From Zhengitettix transpicula (lineage: Eukaryota > Arthropoda > Insecta > Orthoptera > Tetrigidae), in NCBI GenBank assembly GCA_037074705.1, contig CM073590.1, positions 235,588,101 to 235,652,100 on the forward strand: a stretch of 64,000 bases of DNA. The letters are read 5' to 3'. Shown piece by piece: positions 36,657 to 47,460 of this stretch. A model generated the notes under the pieces. The model saw only the letters and a list, made by a program, of their open reading frames with translations. It was not told the DNA's origin and ran no database searches. A program made the position numbers and the translations under genes. Every line of letters begins with the position of its first letter. Position 1 is the first letter of the stretch.

Positions 36657-38382
36657 TTAGCTCTCTTAATTTGAAATATAACCACTGGGGCTGGTTTTTT
36701 ATTAATAAATAATATTTTGAAAGACGTCTCCTTATCTGATGCAGAGAATAAATTAATTCTGCGGCATGAAGAGAAAAACAACGAATTTGTCAGAGAAAAA
36801 AAAGTGTTATTAATCAACCAAAACAAAAAAAAAATCACGTTTCGTCCACAATTTCTAGGCGGCATCAGGAAATATACAGTTTTTAATGTATGCTTTCCCT
36901 GATGAATTCCCACAATTGTGTGGATTATTTTTGGTTATGGTTCATTAAAGGATTTTTTTTTGGTAACAAATTGGCTGTTTTTATGTTTATTTATTAAACG
37001 ATGAATGACAGAATATTACATTTCTGGTGCCAGGCCTGAGAAATAATTGCATAGAACGCGGTATAGAGGTGACACATACCTGATGAATTGGAAGGGAAGA
37101 GTTGTTGACCGCTGTTCGTCATTCAGATCCAGAAAGGCAAGAAGAGATGGCCTGCAGTGTCTTTATGAATGAAATTAAAAAAATTCTGTTAAGCGTTGCA
37201 AGACTCTGGACACCGTGGTCTAAGCCTCACCGAAGAAGTTTTATTGAATGTTCGAAACGCAGGGCTGCAACTCTTTCATGGCCACCACCAATTCATCTAA
37301 TTATCACTCCCTGACGCCTTCCCAAATTCACCACAAAATTCAGACAAACGGAACACCCGAAATAAATCCTCTCTACAGGAGCGGCTTTACAGTATTTGAT
37401 TTTTTTGTGTGTGGGGTAGAATCTGCATCTATCGCCACTGACCATGTGACGTTTCAGCTGCCGTTATTGAAGAAAAATTCCTACCCCGCAACAACAAATG
37501 AGTATATCTTTGTATTCTACCTGCTCCGTCGGTCATCAGGTAGAAGGTCAACGGGAACAAGTAGAGGGCGGAGAGGCCTTTACTTTGAAAATTATTCCTC
37601 GTGAATCTTCAGTTTTTTGTTGTTGTCCGAGTGGTGAATAAGTGAGGTTCAGCCCCAAAGTTTCGAACGATTAGAAAATCAGTTCGTTTTTAGGGGGCGG
37701 TGAAGGAATTAGAGATTCCGCCTTGCAAGGAGAAACGGGTTTATTCGAGACTGATGAGTGGGGGGCACATAAACCATCGGCAACAAAATTTCACTAACCG
37801 AAAAACTGTTGTCTCGTTTTTTAATTTTCATCGAGTTGGTAGAGGATCACGAAGACGACGAGACGGATTACATTTTTTTACTGATAATTATCTTTGATTT
37901 ACGACGCCATTGCGCTAAAATGAAGTTGGGTTACGAGTCCGCGTCTCTGAACGAACTGCAGCGACATGCAATTGTTCCGAAAATAAAGAGTTCGATCACA
38001 TTATCTACCGAAAGGAAAGTCGATGTCTATCGGAATATTTCTGATGTCAACTAAGCTTCCTTTGAACTGGATAACATTTATTTAGAGATGTTGCCGCAAA
38101 ACTTTGAGGTTATGTTTATCTAGTTAAATTAATTCTGAGAAAATAGACGCTAAATTATGTTTGATAACAGGAAAAATTACTATTGGGGCACATGAAACAA
38201 CCTCCATTTTTTAGACGATCAACGAGGTTAGATACATTTTTATTTGCTTGTACAATTTCCGTGGAAAAATTTCTTTCCATGTTGCCGATACCAAAAATTC
38301 ATGTAAAAACAGTAACTATCAATTAATTTGGTCCGAAATGTTTGGATTTTGATCTACAATGTGTTTGTTTCTCCGTTTACAG
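36657..38382. other. Sequence upstream of the first visible BAMBI exon
   Basis: No exon was recognised. A signal-peptide exon of the BAMBI-type gene should lie upstream of 38382, but none here combines an ATG, a hydrophobic run and a phase-1 donor. Open frames at 37102-37604 have no recognised domain. The polypyrimidine tract and AG at 38369-38382 form the acceptor for the next exon. Confidence 0.5.
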
Positions 38383-38533
38383 ATAAGGTCCGGTGTTTCT
38401 GCAATCTTCCGGCCTGCGTTTCCAAGGGCTACATGTGCAAGTCTGACCTGGGCGCCTGCTTTTCCGACTTGGGCGACACGCCGCCCACAGCGGCCATGTT
38501 GGCGCCTCACGGATGCGTCGACATGCTCGACAG
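38383..38533 (+). CDS. BAMBI-type pseudoreceptor, exon encoding most of the ectodomain
   Basis: This exon starts after TTTGTTTCTCCGTTTACAG and ends at CAG before GTAACC; its left edge is phase 1 and its right edge phase 2. It encodes a cysteine-rich extracellular segment beginning KVRCFCNLPACVSKGYMC, then KSDLGACFSDLG and HGCVDMLDR. Counting from its first (split) codon, Cys lie at 5, 7, 12, 19, 26 and 45. The layout (C-x-C near the start, Y-x-C, x-C-F) matches the three-finger ectodomain of type I TGF-beta receptor-like proteins, and specifically BAMBI, which lacks a kinase domain and dampens BMP/activin signalling at the plasma membrane. The signal peptide must come from an upstream exon not seen here. 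A minus-strand frame over the same bases is a shadow. Confidence 0.85.
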
Positions 38534-39309
38534 GTAACCTATGACGCCCCTGGTTTTCTGTGACGGGTGACTCCTGGTATAAAGTTTGTTTACACACGTC
38601 ATATGTTAAAACAACTGACAAACTAAAATAAAAAAAATTATGAAGAGGAAAAACACAAATATGTATAAAAACTTAATTATAAATCATAAATGAGATTGAC
38701 ATACATATTATTCAGAAAACCCTAATTTTATCTTTAATTGTCTGCTAATTTACAATCTACAATAATTATATTATTGTAAATTTCTTAAGCACGATTAATC
38801 GTCCTTTGACCGCAATTTCCAAAATTTAGACATAAATTGGTCACTTATACGAAAATACATCAATAAGTATGATAGAAATAGGATTATTCATAAGCAAGAA
38901 ATCTCCATGAATAGTTGAAATATTATAATGCATAATTTAGAAAAAAAAATTCATATAATAAAATGGACAATGGAAATACTCGAAATTTTCATTCACCTTT
39001 TGTCTGCCACTGTGATGCCTCTTAAATGTTGTTTACTTTAAAATAACCTTTCAATAAGATTTTTTAAAATATTACCCAAAATGTACGAATATTAGTTTTG
39101 TTTTTAAAACAAACTAATTTAATATAAGATTTATAATTACTGAATGGTTCAATTTTATTTTGATTTCGCTGCTAATGGCGCCAGTTGTGGCCTCCTCTTT
39201 GTGTCGTAGCACGACAGGGCATTGTTTCTTCTACCTTCTAGGTGCAAATTTCTGGGTAAAACCAGGAAGCGGCAACTTGTTGAATTTTACGGGTGGCGCA
39301 GGGGTGTGT

Positions 39310-39490
39310 GAGATAAGATATACTGCGCATGCGCCGCTGGAATAGGACTAGCGATCCCGCTGGCTGCATTAGCAGGAGCGATGGAGTTTTAAATTGTTCG
39401 ATATCGCAGTGTTAAAACACAATTATTATTAAGGTTCTTAGAAAATTTAATTCTTACTATAATAATTTATGTGCTGTTGCACATGAGCAC
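39310..39490 (+). repeat. Dispersed repeat with CTGCGCATGCGC core, copy 2
   Basis: It matches 16367-16560 in ordered blocks (CTGCGCATGCGC, GCATTAGCAGGAG, GTTAAAACACAATTATTATT, TTGCACATGAG). It lies within the intron of the BAMBI-type gene. Confidence 0.5.
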
Positions 39491-40875
39491 ATATGGGCCA
39501 ACAGTCACTGCCCCGGGTTCTAATTTTTTCAACTCTCCTAAGTTTTACTTCGAAATTAATTCTGTCCATTAAACACTCAATTCTTCTTGATGTATCTTCG
39601 TCTTTGACCTGTCACATCCGTCTCATATTACTCGTCGCAAAAAATACCATCTAGGCAATGGGAAAACCCGACAACATCTACTTTTTCTATCCCAAATATC
39701 GATTGAAATCCAGTAGACTCAGATTCCTCGAGTTTTTGGAAGGGGAATATGTTGGGACCGAACAGGTCAAAGTCAAGTTATGCAGCCATTACAATCGTGG
39801 CTAGAAATAATTTAATAAAAGTTTGCGAGTAGCTAATCAGGTCAGAGATGTCATTACAACGTTCAAAGAGTTACCTTTTTGCTGCAGTTTCAAATTATTT
39901 ATCTGTTGGTTTTCTTCTTCCGCAAAACTCGGGATTTTTTGTGTATGCAGTATTCATTCCGCTTCTGCTGCCTGCGATACTTAAGGGTTTTTTCCCCGGA
40001 TAATCCTCTAAAAATATACATGCACGTGCCTTTGGCAGACATTCGAAGCTGGGACTGAGAATATTTGTTTTGTGCATAAGTAAAAAAAAAAATGAGAAAG
40101 GAGTTGAAGCTTTTACCGGAAATTACTTTGGCAGCCAGACAAACTTAATTACTACGAGTTAGTTTCTTTTTACTCTGTTTGCCACTTGCCAAAAGCGACC
40201 AAGGACATTCAAGGTTTCCAGGCGTGTGAATGCTAATAGGCCGACTATGTAAATAAAGTCACATACCTCTTTCGAGGAAAATGCTCTAACGGAACATGCT
40301 GTCGACGAATTGGCGAAGATACATTAGTCATCGCGAACCTCGTCTGGAATACGCGATTACGCAACTCTCTTTCTCCTTTCCCTTAAATTCGCCAATGGAC
40401 GGAAGGAGTTTCATTCTCGTGTTCCGTTCCTTTCTCAGTGGCAGCGTGTAACCTCGTGACTAAAAGGGGTTGAAATATAAAGGACAAAGGGTAATACGAG
40501 TTGAACCGTAAGGAGAAATACTTAAAATTAGGTGAACTGACACAATACCTTGGAACAACTCAAATTGTGTACCTCGCCCTTCCGTGTGCCAGTTGTTTAT
40601 GTAGCCACATACATTTAAATCAAATAAATTACCTTTTTTTACTAAAAATAAAACTTTCTCTCACAAAATGTCCGTATAATTCCCATCAAATTAAATTTAA
40701 CAAGTGAATAGCCTCCCTAATACAGGTTACTTGGGTTTTTAAGGTATAATGCTGCTCTGAAAAGTAAATTTTGCTGAATTTATCGAAACTTCCACAAACG
40801 CAGCGAAATCAATTCTGCCACACGTGTAAAAAGAGATCTAAGCTACACATACAGGAATAATTTACCAATTAGGAA

Positions 40876-41577
40876 CCCCACGTTGGGCGCCAACTGTAAT
40901 AAAAGTCATGGTTCCTCTTCGTTTTGCGTACCAACTGGCTTTATTGTAACTAAACAGACCTTTATAAAAACAAACCCAAAAAATATATACCACAATTCCG
41001 TATAAACCTTGTTAAATACTCTGGTTCGATTAAAATAGAACATATTTCTACAAAACAAATCATGTAAGGTGCTTTCTTCTCTTAAGGATCACGTGAGCTA
41101 ATTTAGTGCAAGTGAGAAAAATCGGCAACAATTGTATTAACCCCCTCCTTTTTTTTTACAAAACACAGTAACTCAAAAACTTATTCTTCGGCAAACGATT
41201 AGTCTTGATGAAAACCTCCGGTGGTCAGCTGATTAAGGTCCACAAGGTGTCCAGGTCCAGCGGTGTTGGGTACGAACATTTAACACCTCAGGTTGCTGAT
41301 TCCGTATTATTCGACTCTTGGGCACCAACGGTAATAACTCAGGTTGATAGCACCTCATTCTGCTGCTTCCAATTTTTATATAACTATATCTCGTTCCTTC
41401 CTTGATTTCGTTTTCTCGCGGGGGAACACAACACTCACCAGCGATCCACGCCGCACGTCAGAGATAGTATCTACGAAGAGTTGCTGCTTCTTCTTTTACT
41501 CTTTAATACCAATTCGCGAAATGGAAAAGTTGGATATCCCGATGCTAACACATCAAAATATACAGTCATCTATTACA
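40876..41577 (-). mobile_element. LTR/primer-binding-site junction of a retroelement
   Basis: Bases 40876-40892 read CCCCACGTTGGGCGCCA, the 3' end of insect tRNA-Lys(CUU) including CCA. The minus strand therefore carries a perfect tRNA-Lys primer-binding site. Two bases further right, TGTAATAA (40895) matches the LTR start used at 13718 and 52780. The right LTR end is uncertain; ATTACA at about 41572-41577 is one candidate. A second similar junction, TTGGGCACCAACGGTAATAA, lies at about 41318-41338, so two LTR pieces may be joined here. No gag or pol frame is attached. Confidence 0.5.
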
Positions 41578-42055
41578 AGGTATTTAAATAGATTTTGCAA
41601 AACGAATGAACCTTTTCAGGAGATAAAAGTATATATCGCCAACAAACTCTGAAAGAATGGCAGATATATCTTGTCCATTGACACTGTATGGAAGGCTTAA
41701 GCTGCCATACTAATAAATTGAAGATTGTCAGATCAGTGGGAAGAGATCACAACTTTCAGTGTTCTCACCTACTAATTACCAGTTATCCTCAAATAATTTA
41801 GAACCATCGTTCCAGTGTTTTTTCTCTGTACAGGTACACGAATAATTATTTATCTTAATCTCGTATGTTGCTATTTCTTCGACTGCAGTCCCTGAGAAAT
41901 CTGACCGAAAGTTGCTTAACAGTTTAGATGAGTCCTGATTTTTTAAAAAATAAAATATTATTATTGATATTTGTTGGTGAAGAGTTACTTAAGCCGCCGT
42001 GAAATCCTGACGTTGGTTAATTTAAATAATGTACAGTAATTCAGCAGAGATATGA

Positions 42056-42596
42056 TTTTTGTTTTAGGGCAACAGGCTACATGAGGGTAACCCACGTTGG
42101 GCAACTCCCCTTTAATAGCATAGGAAGGGATTTGAAAGGGGAGATGCGGTAGGGTAGAGGAAGGTAGCCAAGGGTTACTAGGGCCCCCGGGCTATGGTTT
42201 AAGGATCCTACCCGGCATTCGCCTAAAGAAATGCAGGGAAAACCTTAGAAAAATCTGCATCAGGTAGGTCGGGCATTGGGTACTTGTCCCACGCCCTTCC
42301 GATAGCGGGAGAGGAGTTTGCTGTGGGGAAGCAGCATTCTCTTCTCCGTGCCTCGACCAGTTTAGGAGGCAGCTGGCCGACTATTCCAATGGGAATAGCG
42401 AACAACTCTTACCGTATGCCCCCGGTCTGTGACCCCAGAACATACACCTCTCAGAACAGGCCGAGGTGCCTCGGCTTGTGGGAACCTTAGTTCAAAAACG
42501 GAGAGGAAAAGGCATACCCAAAGGTAGCCCCTTCGTATCTCTCCTAAAAGGTTCTGCCTGCGAGAGAACATCCCTCTCAGGCTTTTCCTCTGCCTC
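42056..42596 (-). mobile_element. SINE-like retroposon, copy J (full length)
   Basis: Minus orientation, T-rich end at the left then AGGGCAACAGGCTACATGAG, and the 5' hairpin sequence at the right. It is flanked by a 12-bp direct repeat with one mismatch, GCAGAGATATGA at 42044-42055 and GCAGAGTTATGA at 42597-42608. It lies inside the large intron of the BAMBI-type gene in antisense orientation to it. Confidence 0.8.
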
Positions 42597-44931
42597 GCAG
42601 AGTTATGAAGTGGTTATAGGGATATATGAAACCCCATTCTCAACGTACCGCATGCAGGTTAATATTGTTTCCCTACAATTTATTTTTCCAGTCACAGGCT
42701 AAGTATCTTCCCGTTGCGATCTATTTGATAATTCTCTATAACGGATAGGCGTGCTTTTCTTTTCTCCTCAGTATCATTAATTATTTCGAAGTAACGTTAG
42801 AACAAAACATTTTATAATGTTATACTGTGTGGTTAATCCATAGGACATGTAGCCCAGAATTAATGATCCGTAATAATTAAATTTTTAAAGCAATACAACT
42901 TGGTGGAAATAAAATTGTAGCATACTCTCAGCCCTTCCGTTTCTCGCTCCGTTACATTTTTTTTCTGCACCAGTCTGCCTCCGTTTGAGCTGTTCGGTTT
43001 CCGTGTCCCTCTGTCTCGGTATCGCCCTGTCTGCCTCCTATTCTCTGTATCTCTCTGGCTGAATCACGTACTCTCAAAACCAATTTCCTTCCTTTCAACA
43101 ATTTTCATACCACTGCAACTAAATGTTAATTCGAAAACTCATTAAAATTTCAATCATGAGAAGGGATGCGATTAGACCAAAAAAAAATTACAGTTGGCGT
43201 GAGAAGTCACCAATTAGTACACGGAACTTTATTAGTGGCAAACGTGGATCTGTGGTTGTTCCATTATCCGGCACCGAGAGGCGGCTTCTTTGTCCAAGCT
43301 TTCGTTAGGAATCTCCAAGGCATTCCTGGCCCGAGGACCGTCTTAATAACACACCAGCAACGGATGAAGAAGCTCCAGGAGTCGTTAACATGTTGTTAGC
43401 CTTGGGCGGAACCGGTGACGGACATTATTCTAAGCGTAGCTTAGCTTTCCCACAGGAAGCGAAATTGGGCCCGTATGCAAATGCGGTTGGCAAGCTTGTC
43501 TCGTCACGCCACGCGTGAGAAAACGTCCGCCGGAAGCCCGACCACAGTTTCGGGTTCACCTCAGGTCGAGTAGTCGATAAGCTCACCTTAGAAGAGGCTT
43601 TCCATCCAACAATCTGCCCGGCAGAACGCACGTCATTGTGGTTGGAACACTCGTGCTGGTCCGCGACTCAGAACAAGAAGAAACCAACCACACGTTTGAA
43701 CACGTAATACCAAAACAACTCTCGCGGTTTAGGAAATATGATTCGACAAGCATCATTGTAGCCACACGAATAACAACCTTCTAAGTAACTCTTGCAATCC
43801 TTTGGCACGTGTCAGTCCTAATCGTCCATTTTGTCAGTTTCAATAAAATTGCTGACTTTAACAATTATGAATACCAAAGTAAAGTAATATTCAGGTTTGA
43901 ATATTATTAAGAATGGCATGGAAATAAGAAAAACTGATCGGAATTTTCCAACAATTTCATTACGTTGCAACATTTTGTTAGCTGGATCTGTCATGATCTT
44001 CTGGCTATTAATGTTCAATGCTGGTGTGTATTGCTGTGACAAAGATATGTTGACAAAGATGTGAGCTTCTTACTTGTTTAAGTTGCCCAATGGCAACTGT
44101 TGGAAACAAAAGACTTTTCTTAATTCTATTCACAGAGAAAGTCTGCAAACTTATCATGGAAATAGTGCAGATATAAATAAAGAAAAATGAAGCATAAAAG
44201 GAAGCAAGCGTCAGATCATCGTTTCATTTTTTTTGTAGCAATGTAAAGAGGATTTATTCATTTAGTTTAAACTAAAAGAGCCCAATGTATTTACCATTGA
44301 ATCTTGAAAATGGAGAAAAATAGTTGTCTCATATAACACGTTAACTATCTTCCCCCTTTTTTTACTCTTCTCTGTACCTTATAATACTCTGTTTGTCAAG
44401 CCATTCCTCTCATTTGATTACTTACTGTAATTGAAGATTGTTAAAACTTACTTTAAAACAACTCCATTTTTAAATAATGTTTACGGCATGAGTCGAAAGC
44501 TCTCTATCTGAAGTTACAAATAAATTGCATACTGTATAAAAGGTTTTTTTATCAGTAATAAGTTTTTTCTCCTTAAAAATTATATTTTTATACTCTAACC
44601 AATGTCTTCATTACCAACTTCATACTCTAGTGTATTGTCTTCCATTACTGTGTACATTGATCCTTTATTTGTGCAAAGCTTTTTCCCTTTTAACTTGTCT
44701 CACCTCATTATTTAAAACACAAATTCCTGATTTTATTTTAACCTCATGCTTTACTCACAGTGTTTTCTGTTATTTTATCATTTGCAATATTTCACCAACT
44801 TGAAAATTTATCAATTAGTGTTTTTAAGTGGTTTAAAATTGGATTTTACTTTCAGACTAAAATAAATTAAACATTTTCCTTCCCTGTTCCACATTACCAA
44901 TATCTTACCAACTCCTCAATGTTTGTTGCAG

Positions 44932-45041
44932 GAAGAAGCAGGAGCAATGTGGTAAATCACTGATCCATTGCTGTGACAAAGACATGTGCAACCATGTGGA
45001 TGGACCTGATATGTGGCTACATATCAATGAATCCTTTCCAG
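44932..45041 (+). CDS. BAMBI-type pseudoreceptor, exon closing the ectodomain
   Basis: Acceptor TTGTTGCAG and donor CCAG|GTACAG bound a 110-bp exon (left edge phase 2, right edge phase 1). It encodes KKQEQCGKSLIHCCDKDMCN followed by HVDGPDMWLHINESFP. The CC-x4-CN motif is the diagnostic end of the TGF-beta/activin receptor three-finger fold. An N-glycosylation sequon (N-E-S) follows it. The frame joins the preceding exon exactly (AG|G for Arg) and the next exon (G|AG for Glu). Confidence 0.88.
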
Positions 45042-46111
45042 GTACAGTACATCACTAGCACACTATTCACAGTGCATGTGTTCCCATACAAAAGCATATA
45101 ATTTTTTAAATACTTAAATTTGAACTATACCTGTAAATTAAGAATTCTAGGCAAGCTTTAATTATTAAATGCATTTTAAATTTTATTTTTCTTAAGTTCC
45201 CTATACTTTATTATTCTATAATATGGTTTTCATTATACTACATTGATACTCTACTTTCACAATCAAAATTTTTATAATATGCTAATCATAAATTTATGAA
45301 TTAATCGACATGTTTACTCATTATGGAGGTGAACCTTTTGAAAATGTATGTATTTATCAGCTCCTGATTCTTATCCATGATCTTGTAGTAGTTTGACAAT
45401 TGCTGGTTCATTGAATGTTTCATACCATTTCTCTAAAGAGGTCCTTCAGTATTGAAGCACCTCATTGCTCAATTTTATTCAAATGAAATTCACGTCATTG
45501 TTATGATATTTCATCTTTCATACTGCTGAATGGCATTTTTAATTTCAAACACTGTTTATCAATCATGTAAAATGTGGTTTTCTTGAGTACATACACCCTG
45601 ATTTCCTATTATTAATACAATTATTCATTAAACATTGCAAAACTTAAAAAGATTGCCATAATTTATAAACAGTTACCAATTGATTCAAAATTATATGGGT
45701 TAATTAAAATGCAGTATTTGCTATTCAGAAGAAGCATTTTCTAATAGTGAAATTATTAAAAGGTAAACTATTATAGTAATAAATCATCTATATAAAAAAT
45801 CTATCTTAAATTCTTTTTAATTTCATTTGGTGTTAGTATAATTATTCATAGAAACTTTCAACTTGCATTCAATTAGTCATTTTATCATTTATTTTCTTCT
45901 CTCAGACAACATATATAATTAATTATCCCTCACAATTAATATATATCTTCATTTTCTCTCCCAATCTTTAAATGTACATACAGGAAAAACACACACATGA
46001 TTTTGTTTTCTTTTAAGAATATATAGACTCTGAATACATTAAGTTCAATATTACTTAGTATTTTATTTCCTCTGCATTGCAATAATATTTATATTTTTCT
46101 TCCTCTTCCAG
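45042..46111 (+). other. BAMBI-type gene intron (1.07 kb)
   Basis: AT-rich intron from GTACAG to a pyrimidine-rich TTTTTCTTCCTCTTCCAG acceptor. No repeat or other feature was recognised. Confidence 0.75.
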
Positions 46112-46590
46112 AGTCAAAAAGCAATGATGGTCTTCAAATGCAACCAAAAAATGCACACTTACCAGCAAGCTATGCCAGCGGAGAAGTCTGGTTCAAGGCT
46201 GCCACAATTGCCGTTCCAATATGTGGTACTGTGATCTTGTTCGTCCTGATTGCAGCAGCAGTGCGGATTTTGAGGAAAGACTCGATAGAACAAATGAGGA
46301 AAGTTGCTCCCCCTCTAATTTACTCATATCAGGGGAAAGAACCACTTCTTGTTCACCATCAGTATGCACCTGTAGAGAAGAATGTACAACAAATGAGGCA
46401 TGTTACAGGCGAGAAGCACCTGAACAATTGTGACCACAGCAACCTCTTTAATAAAAATATAAACCTCTCAACATGTGAGAACACTAATGGGTCAGAGGTG
46501 CCAGATGAACCCAGTGGTAAAATTTACTCCAAAGAAAAACTCAACTTTTTTGTATCTTTGAACAACAAAAATAATGCCAGTCCTGTTTAA
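46112..46590 (+). CDS. BAMBI-type pseudoreceptor, final exon (TM and cytoplasmic tail)
   Basis: This exon encodes the last ~159 residues and ends at TAA (46588-46590). Counting from the 38383 exon, a membrane segment lies at residues 117-138 (AATIAVPICGTVILFVLIAA). A basic stop-transfer RILRK follows, then a ~105-residue cytoplasmic tail with no kinase motifs. The tail includes RKVAPPLIYSYQGKEPLL and ends NNASPV. Without the signal-peptide exon the three exons give 246 residues, close to the roughly 260 of vertebrate BAMBI. The absence of a kinase is the family hallmark, because it competes with type I receptors without signalling. In-frame ATG codons in this exon are internal, not starts. 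Confidence 0.85.
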
Positions 46591-47460
46591 TGAAGTGTCT
46601 GCTTCCTTGGTGTTTTATGAGAGTTCCTTTACACCAATCATGATTTATAACTACAAGGGTCTTCCGAGTGTGTGTGTCTCACGCATAGGATGATTTTGAC
46701 AGTTTTCTTAATAAGAAATGATCATTCGATATCAATGGAAGAAATTTCAGACATAATTTAAACAGAAGCCTGTCAGAGAAATTTATTTTTTGTATATTAT
46801 TCCTTTTGTTACTTTTCATAAATTTATTGCAGTAAAAAAACTATTTTATGTAAAGTGACTTAAAACAGAAGACTGCAATATAATTGGAAAAAATTTCTTA
46901 ACATTCTTTGTGATAAGTATTTGTCATTACTCACACATGTAATGGCAAAATAATATTTTTTCCATTTTATTTATGTATAAATGTAATATTTGTTATATAT
47001 TTTTGTGAGAATATAGACTGTTGCGAATGAACAAACTTTTATATCTACATTTTTAGTTTTGCATTTTCTGTGAATTATTTGTGATATTATTTGATAGTGA
47101 CTATACTTCCCATGTTGATATAAAGATGTAATTAATATATTTTTGAGTATTAATAAGTGTCTTGAACATATGTATATATTATTCAAAATTGTGCCACGTG
47201 TTTTACTTAAGGCCAAATATTTTTTTTCAGTATAATAAACTTGCTGAAGATTAAATTATAGAAATAGTTTCCAAAATTGACATATAGTTCATTATGTTTT
47301 ACAAAAATTCAATAATATACTAAAAAAATATACATTTATGGCCAATTTGCACATAATGAGTAGATTAGTGAGTGAATCCTGCAAGTTGTATAAACAAATT
47401 AAAGACAATATTCACATGGTGCCTTGCAGTCATAAATCAATAAAAAAAACTTGAAGGACA
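46591..47460 (+). other. Probable 3' UTR of the BAMBI-type gene
   Basis: AT-rich sequence after the stop codon. AATAAA polyadenylation signals occur at 47234-47239 and 47439-47444; either could define the transcript end. No coding feature. Confidence 0.5.

Larger units (their letters stand above)
38534..44931 (+). other. BAMBI-type gene intron (6.4 kb)
   Basis: The donor is CAG|GTAACC at 38534 and the acceptor TGTTTGTTGCAG ends at 44931. The intron carries a dispersed repeat (39310-39490), a possible LTR junction (40876-40900) and the SINE-like copy at 42056-42596. Bases 43190-43760 are unexpectedly GC-rich and unique, and could be a conserved regulatory segment. No other gene is supported inside it. 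Confidence 0.7.

Noticed and set aside
38319..38621. 100-codon minus-strand frame over a BAMBI-type exon
   Set aside because: Antisense shadow of the ectodomain exon, whose plus-strand cysteine pattern and splice sites are convincing.
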